The translations under genes and the position numbers were made by a program. A DNA stretch of 64,000 nt from Gammaproteobacteria bacterium (GTDB lineage: Bacteria > Pseudomonadota > Gammaproteobacteria > Chromatiales > Chromatiaceae), in the NCBI GenBank assembly GCA_009929855.1, contig RZZN01000001.1:62001-126000 (forward strand), read 5' to 3'. The notes under the pieces were generated by a model. The model did no database searches and was not told where the DNA came from. It saw only the letters and a list, made by a program, of their open reading frames with translations. This document shows positions 34,449 through 44,007 of this stretch, piece by piece. Numbering within the stretch: position 1 is the stretch's first letter; every line of letters starts with the position of its first letter.

Positions 34449-36902
34449 TCAGCGATGCTCGATCGGCCTGGACGGGGGGCCGAAGAGATAACCTTGAGCC
34501 CAATCGATCCCGAGGCTCGCCATGAAATCGGCGGACGCCTCGTCCTCGACGCGTTTGACGATGGTCATGATGCCAAGTGAGCGGGCGCCATGCTGGATCG
34601 CGGCGAGGACCGCTCGCCCACGCGGCGATTCCATGGCCAGGCGAATCAGCTCCAGGTCCAGGATCAGGAAACTGACCGGCAGGTCGGCGACCAGGCGCAA
34701 CGAGGAGTGCGGACCACCGAAACCCGCGAGGGCCAGACGGCAGCCGCGCTCGAGCAGGGGGGTCAAGACCTCGACGACCCGACCTGGGTTGGCATCGACC
34801 AATGCCTCCGTGATCGTCAGGACCAGCGGTGTCGATGCGGCCGTGGGCAAGCGTTGCTCGATCGTCTCGGCCAGTGTAGCGATCTGCTCCGGATGTCTGA
34901 GCAGCGCATCCGAGATATGCACGAACTGAGGCAACGGCACGCCCGATTCCAGGTGACGCATGCGCCCGAGTGTATCCTCGAGCAAGAGCCGATCGATCTC
35001 ATGCAAGAGATCGAAGCGTCGCGCCACATCGATGAATGAGGCCGCGGGCAGCACCGAGCCGTCGGGATTGGTGATCCGCGCCAGGGTATCCTCGGCGACG
35101 AGCGCGCGATCCTGAAGCGCGACGATGGGTTGCACCGCCGACCAGACCCGGGCTTGATGGACCGCGTTAGCGATCAGCCGGGCGAACGTCGAGCGCTCGG
35201 CGCTGAGATCGCTGCTGCGCAGGACCCGATTCCGGCCCTCGCGTTTGGCCTGGTAGAGTGCGCGATCGGCGCGACTGATCACGTCATCGGCCGTCTGGTC
35301 GGTGCGCGCGCAGGCCGCTACGCCGCCACTGAAGCTGATCCTCAGACCTTGATCGAGGGCGGTGATGCGGTGCGCGTCGACCAGTGCGCGCAGGCGCTCC
35401 ATGACACCCCAGGCCTGCTCCTCGGTCGTCAATGGCATGAGCAGGATGAGCTCCTCGCCCCCCCAGCGTCCGAGCCAGTCACCTTCGCGTAGGCTCGACT
35501 TCAGCAAGGCGGCGATGCGCTTGAGCACCTCATCGCCGACCTGATGACCGTGACGATCGTTGATCCACTTGAAATGGTCCAGATCCAAGATGGCGATGCA
35601 ATAACCTTGCGCGGCACGTCTGCAGTGGGCATGGACATGGAGGATCGCATCCCAGATGCCACGCCGATTCAGCAGCCCGGTCAGTTGGTCGTGATCGGCC
35701 TGAAACATCAGCTCGAGCTCGGCCGTCTTGCGCGGGGTGATATCCAGATGGACCCCCGCGGTACGGATCGCGGTGCCGTTGGTGGCGCGCTGAAAGACCT
35801 TGGCGAAATCCTGGATCCACACCCAATGGCCATCACTGTGGCGCATGCGATATTCGGCCGCGAAGCGATCGGATTCGCCGCTCAGGATCGGCCCACCGAG
35901 TGCCTGCACGGCCTGGAGATCATCCGGGTGAACCTTGTCGCGCCACCAATCGAGCGGGTACTCGAGCCGCTCTCCAGGATATCCCAGCATGGCCAGATAA
36001 CTCGGGCTGACACGGACTCGGCCGCTCGCGAAATCAGCCGAATAGATGCCGATGCCCCCGCCTTCGATGGCCAGTTGAAGGTGTCGCGTGATCTCCTCGT
36101 GCGCCAACTCGGCAAGCTTGCGCTCATGGATGTCGCGCCCGACACCGATGATCGCCTGGATCTCTCCCCGCTCATCCAAGACCGCCGAGTCCGACCAACC
36201 AAACCAGCGCCAGCCCAGCGCCGTGACAGTGCGCTGCTCGACATGACAATGATGCGGCGGCTGGGACAGGGTCTCCAGCGCGGCCACGGCGCGGTCACGG
36301 TCATCCTCGTGCAGCAGCGCCAAGAGGTCCCGCCCGAGCAGCGCCTCGGCCGGCTCGCCGAGGACACGGCAAGCGCTCGGACTCACGAACAGCATGCGTC
36401 TTTGGCGATCGAGCATGATGATCATGTCCTGCTGTTGCTCGACCATCATACGGTAGATGTCATCGCTGCCGCGCACTGACTCGACCGGCCGGCGCGGCCG
36501 ATCCAGATCCAGATCACGCATGCACACCACGGCCAAGGCCGAACCGCCCGACTCGACCCACTGGATGCGCACCGCGACCTCGGCGAGACGGCCGTCGCCG
36601 CACCGCTGCTGGGTGATCAGATCCTGAGTCGGTCGCTCGTGCAAGCTTCGCCAGCGCGCGCTCCAACATGCAGGGTCGCAAGCAGGCTCCAGGTCGGTCA
36701 TCCGGAGCTGGAGGAGCTGATCGAGCCGGTAACCCAAGTCACGACAGATCGCCGCACTGGCATAACGAATGCGGCCCTCGGCATCGCACAATAGGAGCGA
36801 CTCGCACCCACGCGCGCCGCCGCAGCGGTCGTGCTCGGCGGGGGCGTCGCGGGTCGGGCAATGGATGGATGTGACGATCGGGGCCTCACTGGATCGCTGC
36901 AT
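34449..36902 (-). CDS. PAS-PAS-PAS-GGDEF-EAL protein, EAL degenerate
   Basis: An 817-residue cytoplasmic protein. It has three PAS domains (about 30-130, 145-265 and 270-390, the last two with PAC ends DIHERK and DITPRK). The GGDEF domain (about 395-560) has GGEEL and the inhibitory site REGD five residues before it, so it is probably active and product-inhibited. The EAL domain (about 575-815) has EDTLAR where EAL is expected and GFGGPHSS in place of DDFGTG, so it cannot bind the catalytic metals. The net activity should be c-di-GMP synthesis tuned by the PAS inputs. It is transcribed towards the signalling operon, with a 245-base gap. Confidence 0.92.
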   Translation of the reverse strand: MQRSSEAPIVTSIHCPTRDAPAEHDRCGGARGCESLLLCDAEGRIRYASAAICRDLGYRLDQLLQLRMTDLEPACDPACWSARWRSLHERPTQDLITQQRCGDGRLAEVAVRIQWVESGGSALAVVCMRDLDLDRPRRPVESVRGSDDIYRMMVEQQQDMIIMLDRQRRMLFVSPSACRVLGEPAEALLGRDLLALLHEDDRDRAVAALETLSQPPHHCHVEQRTVTALGWRWFGWSDSAVLDERGEIQAIIGVGRDIHERKLAELAHEEITRHLQLAIEGGGIGIYSADFASGRVRVSPSYLAMLGYPGERLEYPLDWWRDKVHPDDLQAVQALGGPILSGESDRFAAEYRMRHSDGHWVWIQDFAKVFQRATNGTAIRTAGVHLDITPRKTAELELMFQADHDQLTGLLNRRGIWDAILHVHAHCRRAAQGYCIAILDLDHFKWINDRHGHQVGDEVLKRIAALLKSSLREGDWLGRWGGEELILLMPLTTEEQAWGVMERLRALVDAHRITALDQGLRISFSGGVAACARTDQTADDVISRADRALYQAKREGRNRVLRSSDLSAERSTFARLIANAVHQARVWSAVQPIVALQDRALVAEDTLARITNPDGSVLPAASFIDVARRFDLLHEIDRLLLEDTLGRMRHLESGVPLPQFVHISDALLRHPEQIATLAETIEQRLPTAASTPLVLTITEALVDANPGRVVEVLTPLLERGCRLALAGFGGPHSSLRLVADLPVSFLILDLELIRLAMESPRGRAVLAAIQHGARSLGIMTIVKRVEDEASADFMASLGIDWAQGYLFGPPSRPIEHR

Positions 36903-37089
36903 CAGTCACCCGCCATGCCGAGCCTGACGGGGATGGCAGTCCTTCAGCGATCGCAAGAATTGAAGATCTCGCATGAGTTTAACCGATCCCGAATCCGCGG
37001 ACATGATCTCGGATATTGACTGAATCTGCGCTCGAGGCCAGCGGCGGTCGGGATGCGGCGCCAGTCAGCCGCGCGCATGAGTGCATCCA

Positions 37090-38157
37090 TCACCAAAGCG
37101 GTGCTCGCGCCTGTGCGCTCGAGCAGGCGGCCAGGCCACCACGCCGCCAGACACGACGCAGCGCCCAGCGGGTGATGCGCCAGGTCCGCCCACTGCTCAC
37201 GGGGTCGATCAGCAGGGTCTGGAGTCGTCCTTGGCGGATCTGCTCGGCCCACTCGGCCAGGCGTGCGTCCAAATCGATCAGCGCCGCGTCCCAGGCCGCG
37301 AGATCCTGAGCCATGAGGGCCGCCTCCAAGTGCCTCCAGACCAGAAGTGTGTGTCGCGCGCCCTGCTCCCCCCACGGCCAATGCGCGTGTTCTCGGTGCG
37401 GGACACCCGCCCATCGCGCCACTCCACGCGTGAGCGGATCCTCGCCAATGACGAGGTCGGGGCGGCGCGCGGAGGCCCGCCCGGGGTCCGGCAGAGGATC
37501 CGGCAGGCGGCCACCGCCCCAGGTCCAGAGACCATTGATCAGGGGTTGTCCGAGCCGCTCGCGTCGCTGATTGACCGGACTGTCGAAGAAGAGCATCTGG
37601 ACCTCATTCATCAGGCCGATCCAGCGCCGGGCATCCGCCCCGCTCGGGATGTCGAGTGGCAGCGGCTGGCCCACGACATCCGCCAACGGCCGGGTCACCA
37701 AACGCGGTGCCTGCGCGAGGCGCAGATACCAACGCCGCGGGTGCGGGGCCGTCAACCACAAGCCCGCCGCCGCGAAGTGCTGGTTGAAGCTCGCGATCAG
37801 CGCCTCGGACTCCTCCTGGCTCGGCGCGATCGTCGCACCAGCGAACACCAGCAAGCGGTCACGATCGGGACGCAGATGGACCGGCTCGGCATGCAACCAA
37901 TAGTCAGCGCCGGGAGACTGATCGCCGTCCTCGCCAAGCAGAGCGAGCGCGGCGGTGGGCCGATCCTGCCCGGGCGGGCTGGCCAGACCGAAGGCATCGA
38001 GGATGGCCGAGGCGGCGTCACCCGCGCAGGCCTCGCCGCGCCACGCGCGCGCCACCAGTCGATCGATCGTCGCCAGCCGCGTCATCGGCTGCGCGCCGCG
38101 CAGTCCTGGACAGATCAGCGTCAGGGTCCTGGCATGGTCACGCCCCAGCGGCCTCAT
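37090..38157 (-). CDS. RpfE-type conserved protein
   Basis: A 355-residue protein resembling the uncharacterised RpfE-type family (COG4255-like, distantly related to cofactor-independent phosphoglycerate mutase). Family-like segments are LTLICPGL near the N-terminus, RRWYLRLAQAPRLVT, MNEVQMLFFDSPVNQRRE, and LWTWGGGRLPD. ATG 38157 has GGAGG 5 bases upstream. The reading frame is open about 850 bases further upstream, but that part is antisense-like to the permease. Function is unknown; the name comes from a Xanthomonas rpf cluster gene and does not establish a role. I see no membrane segments. Confidence 0.72.
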   Translation of the reverse strand: MRPLGRDHARTLTLICPGLRGAQPMTRLATIDRLVARAWRGEACAGDAASAILDAFGLASPPGQDRPTAALALLGEDGDQSPGADYWLHAEPVHLRPDRDRLLVFAGATIAPSQEESEALIASFNQHFAAAGLWLTAPHPRRWYLRLAQAPRLVTRPLADVVGQPLPLDIPSGADARRWIGLMNEVQMLFFDSPVNQRRERLGQPLINGLWTWGGGRLPDPLPDPGRASARRPDLVIGEDPLTRGVARWAGVPHREHAHWPWGEQGARHTLLVWRHLEAALMAQDLAAWDAALIDLDARLAEWAEQIRQGRLQTLLIDPVSSGRTWRITRWALRRVWRRGGLAACSSAQARAPLW

Positions 38158-38276
38158 GCGCACCTCCGGATGCCGTGAATGGGGCTCGTCGCCCACTGGA
38201 GAGGATCGCGATCGCTCAATGACATGACTCCAACTGACCTCTGCCGCGGGACCAAGGTGGCCGTGTCGAGCCGGTC

Positions 38277-39566
38277 CTAGGGCCGTGCGCCGCGGCGCCC
38301 AGCCAATCCGCCGAGCGCGAGCAACAGCATGGCCAGGAGGACCGGACCCGGACGCTCCAGCGCCAGGAACAGCAGTCCAGCGACACTGAAGAGGATGAAG
38401 ATCAGCGGTGGCAGCGGATACCAGGGGACGCGAAAGGGTCGCTCCAGCCCGGGCTCGCGGCGCCGCAGACGCACCACGCCAGCAACCGTGATGGTGGCGA
38501 AGAGTGTCAGGGTGAAGCCGGCAAAGCTCAAGACCGCCTCGAAGGAGCCGGTCAAGATCATCGCCAAGGCCAGCACCTGCTGGATCAGCACCGCGCGCGT
38601 CGGGGCGCCACGGCGATTGCGCACGCACAATGGGTGAAACCAGGGTAGATCCTCGCCGATGCGCTCCAGCACCCTGGGACCAGCGAGCACCATGGCGCTG
38701 ATCGTCGAGACCAGGAGCAGGGTCAAGACCAGGCTCAGCAGCTGTCCGCCCCAGGGTCCGAACAGTGTCTGCGCCGAGAGTGCCCCGACCTCGACACGCC
38801 CGACCAGCGCACTGTATTCGATGGTGCGGAGAAAGGTGAGATTGAGCAGCAGATAGAGCAGTGTCACCACGAGCGTGCCCAGGAGCAGTGCACGCGGTAC
38901 CGTGCGGCCCGGATCGCGCACCTCGTCGACCACATAGGCGGCGGCGTTCCAGCCCGAGTAGGCATAGGCGACATAGATCAGCGATACCGCGAAGGGCACG
39001 CTCCACACCGCATCCAGGGTCATGGCCGAAGGCACGGGCGAGAGGCTTCCGGGTGTCGCCGGAAGGCTCAGACCCCAGACACAGAAGAGCAGGATGAGCA
39101 GGATCTTCAGCCAGGTGGAGAGGACCTGGACGCGGCGTCCCACGCCCAGATCGAAGGCGTGCACACTCGTGAGCAGGATCAATGCGCTGACCGCGATGCT
39201 GGTGGCGCTCAGGGGCAGGACGGTCGCGGCATAATGGCCCATCGCCATCGCCGCCAAGGCGATCGGGGCCGCGAAGCCCACGGTCAATGAGACCCAGCCG
39301 GCCAATTGACCCAGGAGCGGATGATAGATCCGCGACAGCAGGTGATATTCACCACCCGAGCGCGGCAAGGCGGCGACCAGCTCGGCATAGGAGAAGGCGC
39401 CGCAGAGTGCGATCAAGCCCCCGATCGCCCAGAGCAGAAGCAGGGCCGCGCCATCGGCGATGCCGGCGGCCTGCAGGCCCAGGGTGGTGAAGACCCCAGT
39501 GCCGACCATGTTGGCGATCACCAGCAGGGTCGCCGTGCCTTGGTCGATGAAGCGGGTCTTGCTCAT
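38277..39566 (-). CDS. Amino acid permease, APC superfamily
   Basis: A 429-residue inner-membrane transporter with about 12 helices. The first helix carries the APC substrate motif (IANMVGTGVFTTLG), and the following GAFSYAELVAALPRSGGEYHLL is the family signature. YSGWNAAAYVVDEVRDPGRTVPRA lies in the middle helix pair. It resembles LAT/YfnA-type exchangers. ATG 39566 starts directly before the first helix; the 70-codon upstream extension is Arg-rich and lacks family similarity. Substrate cannot be read from sequence. Confidence 0.88.
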   Translation of the reverse strand: MSKTRFIDQGTATLLVIANMVGTGVFTTLGLQAAGIADGAALLLLWAIGGLIALCGAFSYAELVAALPRSGGEYHLLSRIYHPLLGQLAGWVSLTVGFAAPIALAAMAMGHYAATVLPLSATSIAVSALILLTSVHAFDLGVGRRVQVLSTWLKILLILLFCVWGLSLPATPGSLSPVPSAMTLDAVWSVPFAVSLIYVAYAYSGWNAAAYVVDEVRDPGRTVPRALLLGTLVVTLLYLLLNLTFLRTIEYSALVGRVEVGALSAQTLFGPWGGQLLSLVLTLLLVSTISAMVLAGPRVLERIGEDLPWFHPLCVRNRRGAPTRAVLIQQVLALAMILTGSFEAVLSFAGFTLTLFATITVAGVVRLRRREPGLERPFRVPWYPLPPLIFILFSVAGLLFLALERPGPVLLAMLLLALGGLAGRRGARP

Positions 39567-39609
39567 CGGCGCGGTTGGCGCATCCTGGAGCCGCGCATGA
39601 CCCGGCTGA

Positions 39610-40575
39610 TCAGTCCCGCCGTTGCCCGCGCCGACCCTGGCGTGGACCCGTGCTCGGCCCGCGTCCCTGGTCGCGGTCAGTGGAGCGGTCGCGCCCCGCG
39701 CGCGGCGAACCCGATGGGGCGCTCGCCGCTTGATCCTCGGCGCGCGCCGCCATCTGGTGGGCCGCGGACGGACCACGGCGGGATCGCGGGGTGGAGGGTC
39801 GCAGACCGGCCCGCTCCATCAGACCGGCCTGCTCCTCCTCGGTCAAGGGTCGCCAGTACCCGGCGAAGAGACGACGCCCGAGCTCCACGTTGCCGTAACG
39901 CACACGGATCAATCGGCTGACCTGGCAGCCCGCAGCCTCCCAGAGACGGCGCACCTCGCGATTGCGGCCCTCGCGCAGGACCACATGGAACCAGCGGTTG
40001 GCCCCACTGCCGCCCTGCTCGTGGATCCGCTCGAAGCGGGCGAGTCCATCATCGAGCGCGATGCCGGCGAGCAGACGCTCGATCGTGCCCGCTGGAATCT
40101 CGCCCAGGATGCGCACCGCATATTCGCGCTCGAGTGCCTGTGAGGGGTGCATGAGTCGATTCGCCAGCTCGCCATCGGTGGTGAAGAGCAGCAGACCCGA
40201 GGTATTGATGTCGAGCCGACCGACCGCGATCCAGCGACCTTGCTTGGGCTTGGGCAGACGGTGAAACACGGTCGGGCGCTCCTCGGGATCGCGCCGTGTC
40301 ACCACCTCGCCCTCGGGCTTATGGTAGGCGATGATCTGTGGGAGGGACGCGCGGGCTGTCTTCAGCCAGACCTCGCGGCCATCGACACGGATGCGTTCAC
40401 GACCGCTCACCCGGTCACCAAGCTTGGCCACCGCGCCATCGACCAGGACGCGCCCCGCGCGGATCCAATCCTCGATGGTACGCCGTGACGCCAGTCCGGA
40501 ATCGGCGAGCGCCTTCTGCAGTCGGACCGGCTCGCGTGGCGATGGCGGGGGTGAGGAGCGGCGGTCGGTTCTCAT
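39610..40575 (-). CDS. rluB: 23S rRNA pseudouridine synthase RluB
   Basis: A 321-residue RsuA/RluB-family enzyme that makes pseudouridine 2605 in 23S rRNA. The S4 domain (17-65) is RLQKALADSGLASRRTIEDW. The catalytic Asp is in GRLDINTSGLLLFTTDG, followed by the family segment RNREVRRLWEA. A long basic, Gly/Arg-rich tail (about 265-321) is typical of RluB and is probably disordered. It overlaps scpB by 4 bases (ATGA), in the conserved scpA-scpB-rluB arrangement. Confidence 0.92.
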   Translation of the reverse strand: MRTDRRSSPPPSPREPVRLQKALADSGLASRRTIEDWIRAGRVLVDGAVAKLGDRVSGRERIRVDGREVWLKTARASLPQIIAYHKPEGEVVTRRDPEERPTVFHRLPKPKQGRWIAVGRLDINTSGLLLFTTDGELANRLMHPSQALEREYAVRILGEIPAGTIERLLAGIALDDGLARFERIHEQGGSGANRWFHVVLREGRNREVRRLWEAAGCQVSRLIRVRYGNVELGRRLFAGYWRPLTEEEQAGLMERAGLRPSTPRSRRGPSAAHQMAARAEDQAASAPSGSPRAGRDRSTDRDQGRGPSTGPRQGRRGQRRD

Positions 40576-41168
40576 GCTGATGGATCATCCTCGGTTGCGG
40601 CGGACATCTCGAGGACGTCACGCATCGGTTGTATTGGACCGGGATCCTTGTCCAGATCACGGATCGCGGCCAGGGTCGGCAGCTCGCTGAGTGAGCGCAG
40701 ACCGAAATCATCGAGAAATTTGCGCGTGGTGGCATAGAGCGCGGGCCGTCCGGGCACATCGCGATGACCGACCACGCGGATCCACTCGCGCTCGCTCAAG
40801 GTCTTGACGATCTGGGTACCGACCGCGACCCCGCGCACCTCCTCGATCTCGCCACGAGTGATCGGCTGACGATAGGCGATCAAGGCCAGGGTTTCCAAGA
40901 GTGCGCGCGAATAGCGCCCCGGACGCTCATCCCAGAGCCGCGCCACCCAGGGGGCGACCCGCGCGCGCACCTGGATGCGATAGCCACCGGCCACCTCGAC
41001 GATCTCCAGGCCGCGATCGGCATAGTCCAGCCGCAGCGCCTCGATCACCTCGAGCAGATCGGCGCGCGTCGGCCGCTCATCCTCGGCGAACAGGCCCAAG
41101 AGCCGGTCCAGGCTGAGCGGCCCGCCGGCCGCCGCCAGCGCGGCCTCGGTGATCTGTTTAAGCAGCAT
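40572..41168 (-). CDS. scpB: Segregation and condensation protein B
   Basis: A 198-residue partner of the SMC-ScpA complex that organises the chromosome. It has two winged-helix domains; YSRALLETLALIAYRQPITRGEIEEVRG and PGRPALYATTRKFLDDFGL are signature segments. ATG 41168 sits just inside the scpA end (11-base overlap). The frame is open 16 codons upstream without support. Confidence 0.92.
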   Translation of the reverse strand: MLLKQITEAALAAAGGPLSLDRLLGLFAEDERPTRADLLEVIEALRLDYADRGLEIVEVAGGYRIQVRARVAPWVARLWDERPGRYSRALLETLALIAYRQPITRGEIEEVRGVAVGTQIVKTLSEREWIRVVGHRDVPGRPALYATTRKFLDDFGLRSLSELPTLAAIRDLDKDPGPIQPMRDVLEMSAATEDDPSA

Positions 41169-42033
41169 CGGCGCGCGCCTCGTGCAGGCCCTGCGAGGTC
41201 TCGCGCAGACGCACATGGATCGGGGCGAAGGGCGCAGATTGCACCAGATCGAGCAGCGCCAACTTGATCAGCTCCAGCATGGCCAGGACGCTCACCACCA
41301 CGCCCGCGCGTCCCTCGGTGGGATCCAGCAGATCGGTGAAGGGCATGAAATCGCCGTGGCGCAAGCGCTCCAACAACCCGGACATGCGCTCGCGGACGGA
41401 CAAGGCCTCGCGCTCGACCCGGTGATGGGTGAAGAGATCGGCACGCATGAGCACCTCGCGCATCGCCAGCAGGAGATCGCGCAGATCCACCGCCGGCGGC
41501 TCGCGGCGGCGCTGCTCGAACGGGGCCTGCGCCTGCACCGCGAAGACATCGCGCTCCAGGCGCGGCAGCGCATCCAGGTCGACCGCAGCCTGCTTGAACC
41601 GCTCGTAGTCCTGAAGTCGACGCACCAGCTCGGCGCGCGGATCCGCCTCCTCATCCGCGCTCGCCGCTGGAGCAGGCAACAGCATCCGCGATTTGATCTC
41701 GGCCAACAGCGCGGCCATCAACAGATACTCGGCGGCCAGCTCCAGACGCAGCTCAGTCATGAGGTCGACATAGTCCATGTACTGCGCGGTGATGGTGGCG
41801 ATCGGGATGTCCAGGATGTCGAGATTCTGACGCTTGATCAGATAGAGCAATAGATCCAGCGGCCCCTCGAAGGCCTCCAGGAAGACCTCCAGGGCGTCCG
41901 GCGGGATGTAGAGATCGACCGGGAGGTTCAACAACGGCGCCCCTCGCACCATGGCGAGCGGGGCCGGCGTTGGTGTCATCTCGGATTGCTGGTCGGCTGC
42001 CACCGATCCACTCACGGCCGCGGCGCCGTCCAT
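41158..42033 (-). CDS. scpA: Segregation and condensation protein A
   Basis: A 291-residue kleisin that bridges the SMC heads. The N-terminal kleisin segment is FEGPLDLLLYLIKRQNLDILDIPIATI, and the C-terminal winged helix ends the protein. Ahead of it is an unusually long variable stretch of about 45 residues. The chosen ATG 42033 lies 22 bases after trpS ends; ATG 41979 would shorten the protein by 18 residues, and neither has a clear ribosome site. Confidence 0.9.
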   Translation of the reverse strand: MDGAAAVSGSVAADQQSEMTPTPAPLAMVRGAPLLNLPVDLYIPPDALEVFLEAFEGPLDLLLYLIKRQNLDILDIPIATITAQYMDYVDLMTELRLELAAEYLLMAALLAEIKSRMLLPAPAASADEEADPRAELVRRLQDYERFKQAAVDLDALPRLERDVFAVQAQAPFEQRRREPPAVDLRDLLLAMREVLMRADLFTHHRVEREALSVRERMSGLLERLRHGDFMPFTDLLDPTEGRAGVVVSVLAMLELIKLALLDLVQSAPFAPIHVRLRETSQGLHEARADAA

Positions 42034-42055
42034 CCGGGTGCGCAATCGCGCTGGC

Positions 42056-43273
42056 TCAAGGCATGATCAGCGACATCGCATGACGCACCTCATCGATCGT
42101 CTCACGTGCGACATCGCGGGCGCGCTCGCAGCCCTCGTTGATGATGGTGCGCAGCAACTCGGGCTGGTCGGCATACTCGGCGGCGCGCTGCTGGATCGGG
42201 ATGAGCTCGGCGAGCACGCCATCGATCACCGGTCGCTTGCACTCCAGACAGCCGATCCCGGCCGAGCGACAACCCTCCTCGACCCAGTCGCGCACCTGAG
42301 CGCTCGAATAGACCTGATGGAACTGCCAGACCGGACACTTTCCAGGGTCGCCCGGATCGTTGCGACGCACCCGCGCCGGATCGGTGGGCATGGTCCGCAA
42401 GGCCTTTTCGACCGTGTGCGGATCATCACGCAACGCGATGGTGTTGCCATAGGACTTCGACATCTTCTGACCATCGAGCCCCGGCATCCGCGAGGCCTTG
42501 GTCAGCAGGGCCTGGGGCTCTGGCAGGATCACCCGCCCGCTCCCTTCCAGATAGCCCAGCAGACGCTCACGATCCGAGATCGTGATGTTGCCCTGCCCCT
42601 CGAGCAGCGCATGGGCCACGCTCAGGGCCTCCTCATCGCCCTGCTCCTGGTACTGGCGCCTGAGCCGATCGAACAGCTTGGCGTTCTTCTTGCCCATCTT
42701 GCGCTTGGCCTCCTCGGCCTTCTCCTCGAAACCCGCCTCGCGCCCGTAGATATGGTTGAAGCGCCGCGCGACCTCGCGGGTGAGCTCGACATGGGCAACC
42801 TGATCCTCGCCCACCGGCACCTGACCGGCCTTGTAGATCAGGATGTCGGCGCTCTGCAGCAAGGGATAGCCGAGAAATCCATAGGTGGCCAGATCACGCT
42901 CCTTGAGGCGCTCCTGCTGATCCTTGTAGCTGGGGACCCGCTCCAGCCAACCCAGCGGGGTGATCATGGACAGCAGCAGATGCAGCTCAGCATGCTCGGG
43001 AACCCGCGATTGGATGAAGAGCGTCGCCGACCCTGGGTTGAGTCCGGCGGCCAACCAGTCGATCAACATCTCCTGACTGCTCTGCGGGATGAGCGATGGA
43101 TCCTCGTAGTGCGTGGTCAGTGCGTGCCAATCGGCGATGAAAAAGAAACACTCGTACTCGTGCTGAAGCTCGATCCAGTTCTTCAGGACACCATGATAAT
43201 GACCCAGATGGAGCGCGCCGGTCGGGCGCATGCCCGAAAGGACGCGGGCGTGTTGTGCGGTGACGGAAGTCAA
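42056..43273 (-). CDS. trpS: Tryptophanyl-tRNA synthetase
   Basis: A 405-residue class I synthetase that charges tRNA-Trp. The HIGH-type motif is in GALHLGHYHG and the second signature is KMSKS (GLDGQKMSKSYGN). The chosen start is TTG 43273, giving MTSVTAQHARVLSGMRPTG, which includes the first strand of the Rossmann fold. ATG 43231 would cut that strand. The protein has an insert of about 65 residues relative to the E. coli enzyme (about 334), a form seen in Pseudomonas and relatives. Confidence 0.92.
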   Translation of the reverse strand: MTSVTAQHARVLSGMRPTGALHLGHYHGVLKNWIELQHEYECFFFIADWHALTTHYEDPSLIPQSSQEMLIDWLAAGLNPGSATLFIQSRVPEHAELHLLLSMITPLGWLERVPSYKDQQERLKERDLATYGFLGYPLLQSADILIYKAGQVPVGEDQVAHVELTREVARRFNHIYGREAGFEEKAEEAKRKMGKKNAKLFDRLRRQYQEQGDEEALSVAHALLEGQGNITISDRERLLGYLEGSGRVILPEPQALLTKASRMPGLDGQKMSKSYGNTIALRDDPHTVEKALRTMPTDPARVRRNDPGDPGKCPVWQFHQVYSSAQVRDWVEEGCRSAGIGCLECKRPVIDGVLAELIPIQQRAAEYADQPELLRTIINEGCERARDVARETIDEVRHAMSLIMP

Positions 43274-43290
43274 GGTAGGGCAGCCTCGTA

Positions 43291-43962
43291 TCAGACAAAA
43301 AAGAGCTCGAGCACGATCCCGGCGCCTGGCAGCAAGCCGATGGTCCCGACCACGATGGGGATCAGCACCTTGCCCAAGAGTCCAGTGACCAGGAGTGTCA
43401 GCAGGATGAGCAGGCCGAAGGGCTCCAACCGCGCATAGCGCATCGCCAAGCGCACCGGCAACATGGCGCTCAACACCCGTCCGCCATCGAGCGGCAGGAG
43501 GGGCAGCAGGTTCAGCACCATCAGAAAGACATTGATCAGGACACCAGCCGCGCCCATGTACACGAGAGGAATGGCGACCCATTCGTTGACGCTGATGAGC
43601 ACGACCCCGAGCTTGATCATCCCAGCCCAGAAGAGCGCCATCAGCAGATTGGCCCCTGGTCCGGCCGCCGCCACCAGCGCCATGTCACGACGTGGATGGC
43701 GCAGATTGCGCCAGTCGACCGGGACGGGTTTCGCCCAACCGAAGAGGAACCCCACCAGGAAGAAGGTCGCCAGCGGCACCAGTAGGGTCCCGATCGGATC
43801 GATATGGCGCAATGGGTTGAAGGTCACGCGTCCCAGGAGACGGGCGGTCTGGTCACCGAGCCGACTGGCGACCCAGCCGTGCGCGGCCTCATGGATCGTG
43901 ATCGCAAAGAGGATCGGGATGGCCAGGACGGCCAGCAGCTGGAGTGGGTTGAGTGCATCCAT
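43291..43962 (-). CDS. Site-2 protease family zinc peptidase (M50B)
   Basis: A 223-residue integral membrane metalloprotease. The zinc site is H24-E25-H28 (ITIHEAAHGW) with D159 in LLPLDGGRV. About six membrane helices are visible. It is the short form without PDZ or CBS domains. Such genes are commonly found upstream of trpS-scpAB in Gammaproteobacteria. Substrate is unknown; family members cleave membrane-embedded anti-sigma factors or signal peptides. Confidence 0.9.
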   Translation of the reverse strand: MDALNPLQLLAVLAIPILFAITIHEAAHGWVASRLGDQTARLLGRVTFNPLRHIDPIGTLLVPLATFFLVGFLFGWAKPVPVDWRNLRHPRRDMALVAAAGPGANLLMALFWAGMIKLGVVLISVNEWVAIPLVYMGAAGVLINVFLMVLNLLPLLPLDGGRVLSAMLPVRLAMRYARLEPFGLLILLTLLVTGLLGKVLIPIVVGTIGLLPGAGIVLELFFV

Positions 43963-44007
43963 CGCGAGATTATACGCAGTCAGGACACGCCGCGGCGGCG
44001 CCCCGGC

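Noticed and set aside
38158-39006. Upstream extension of the RpfE-like frame
   Set aside because: It overlaps the permease gene in another frame; ATG 38157 has a good ribosome site.
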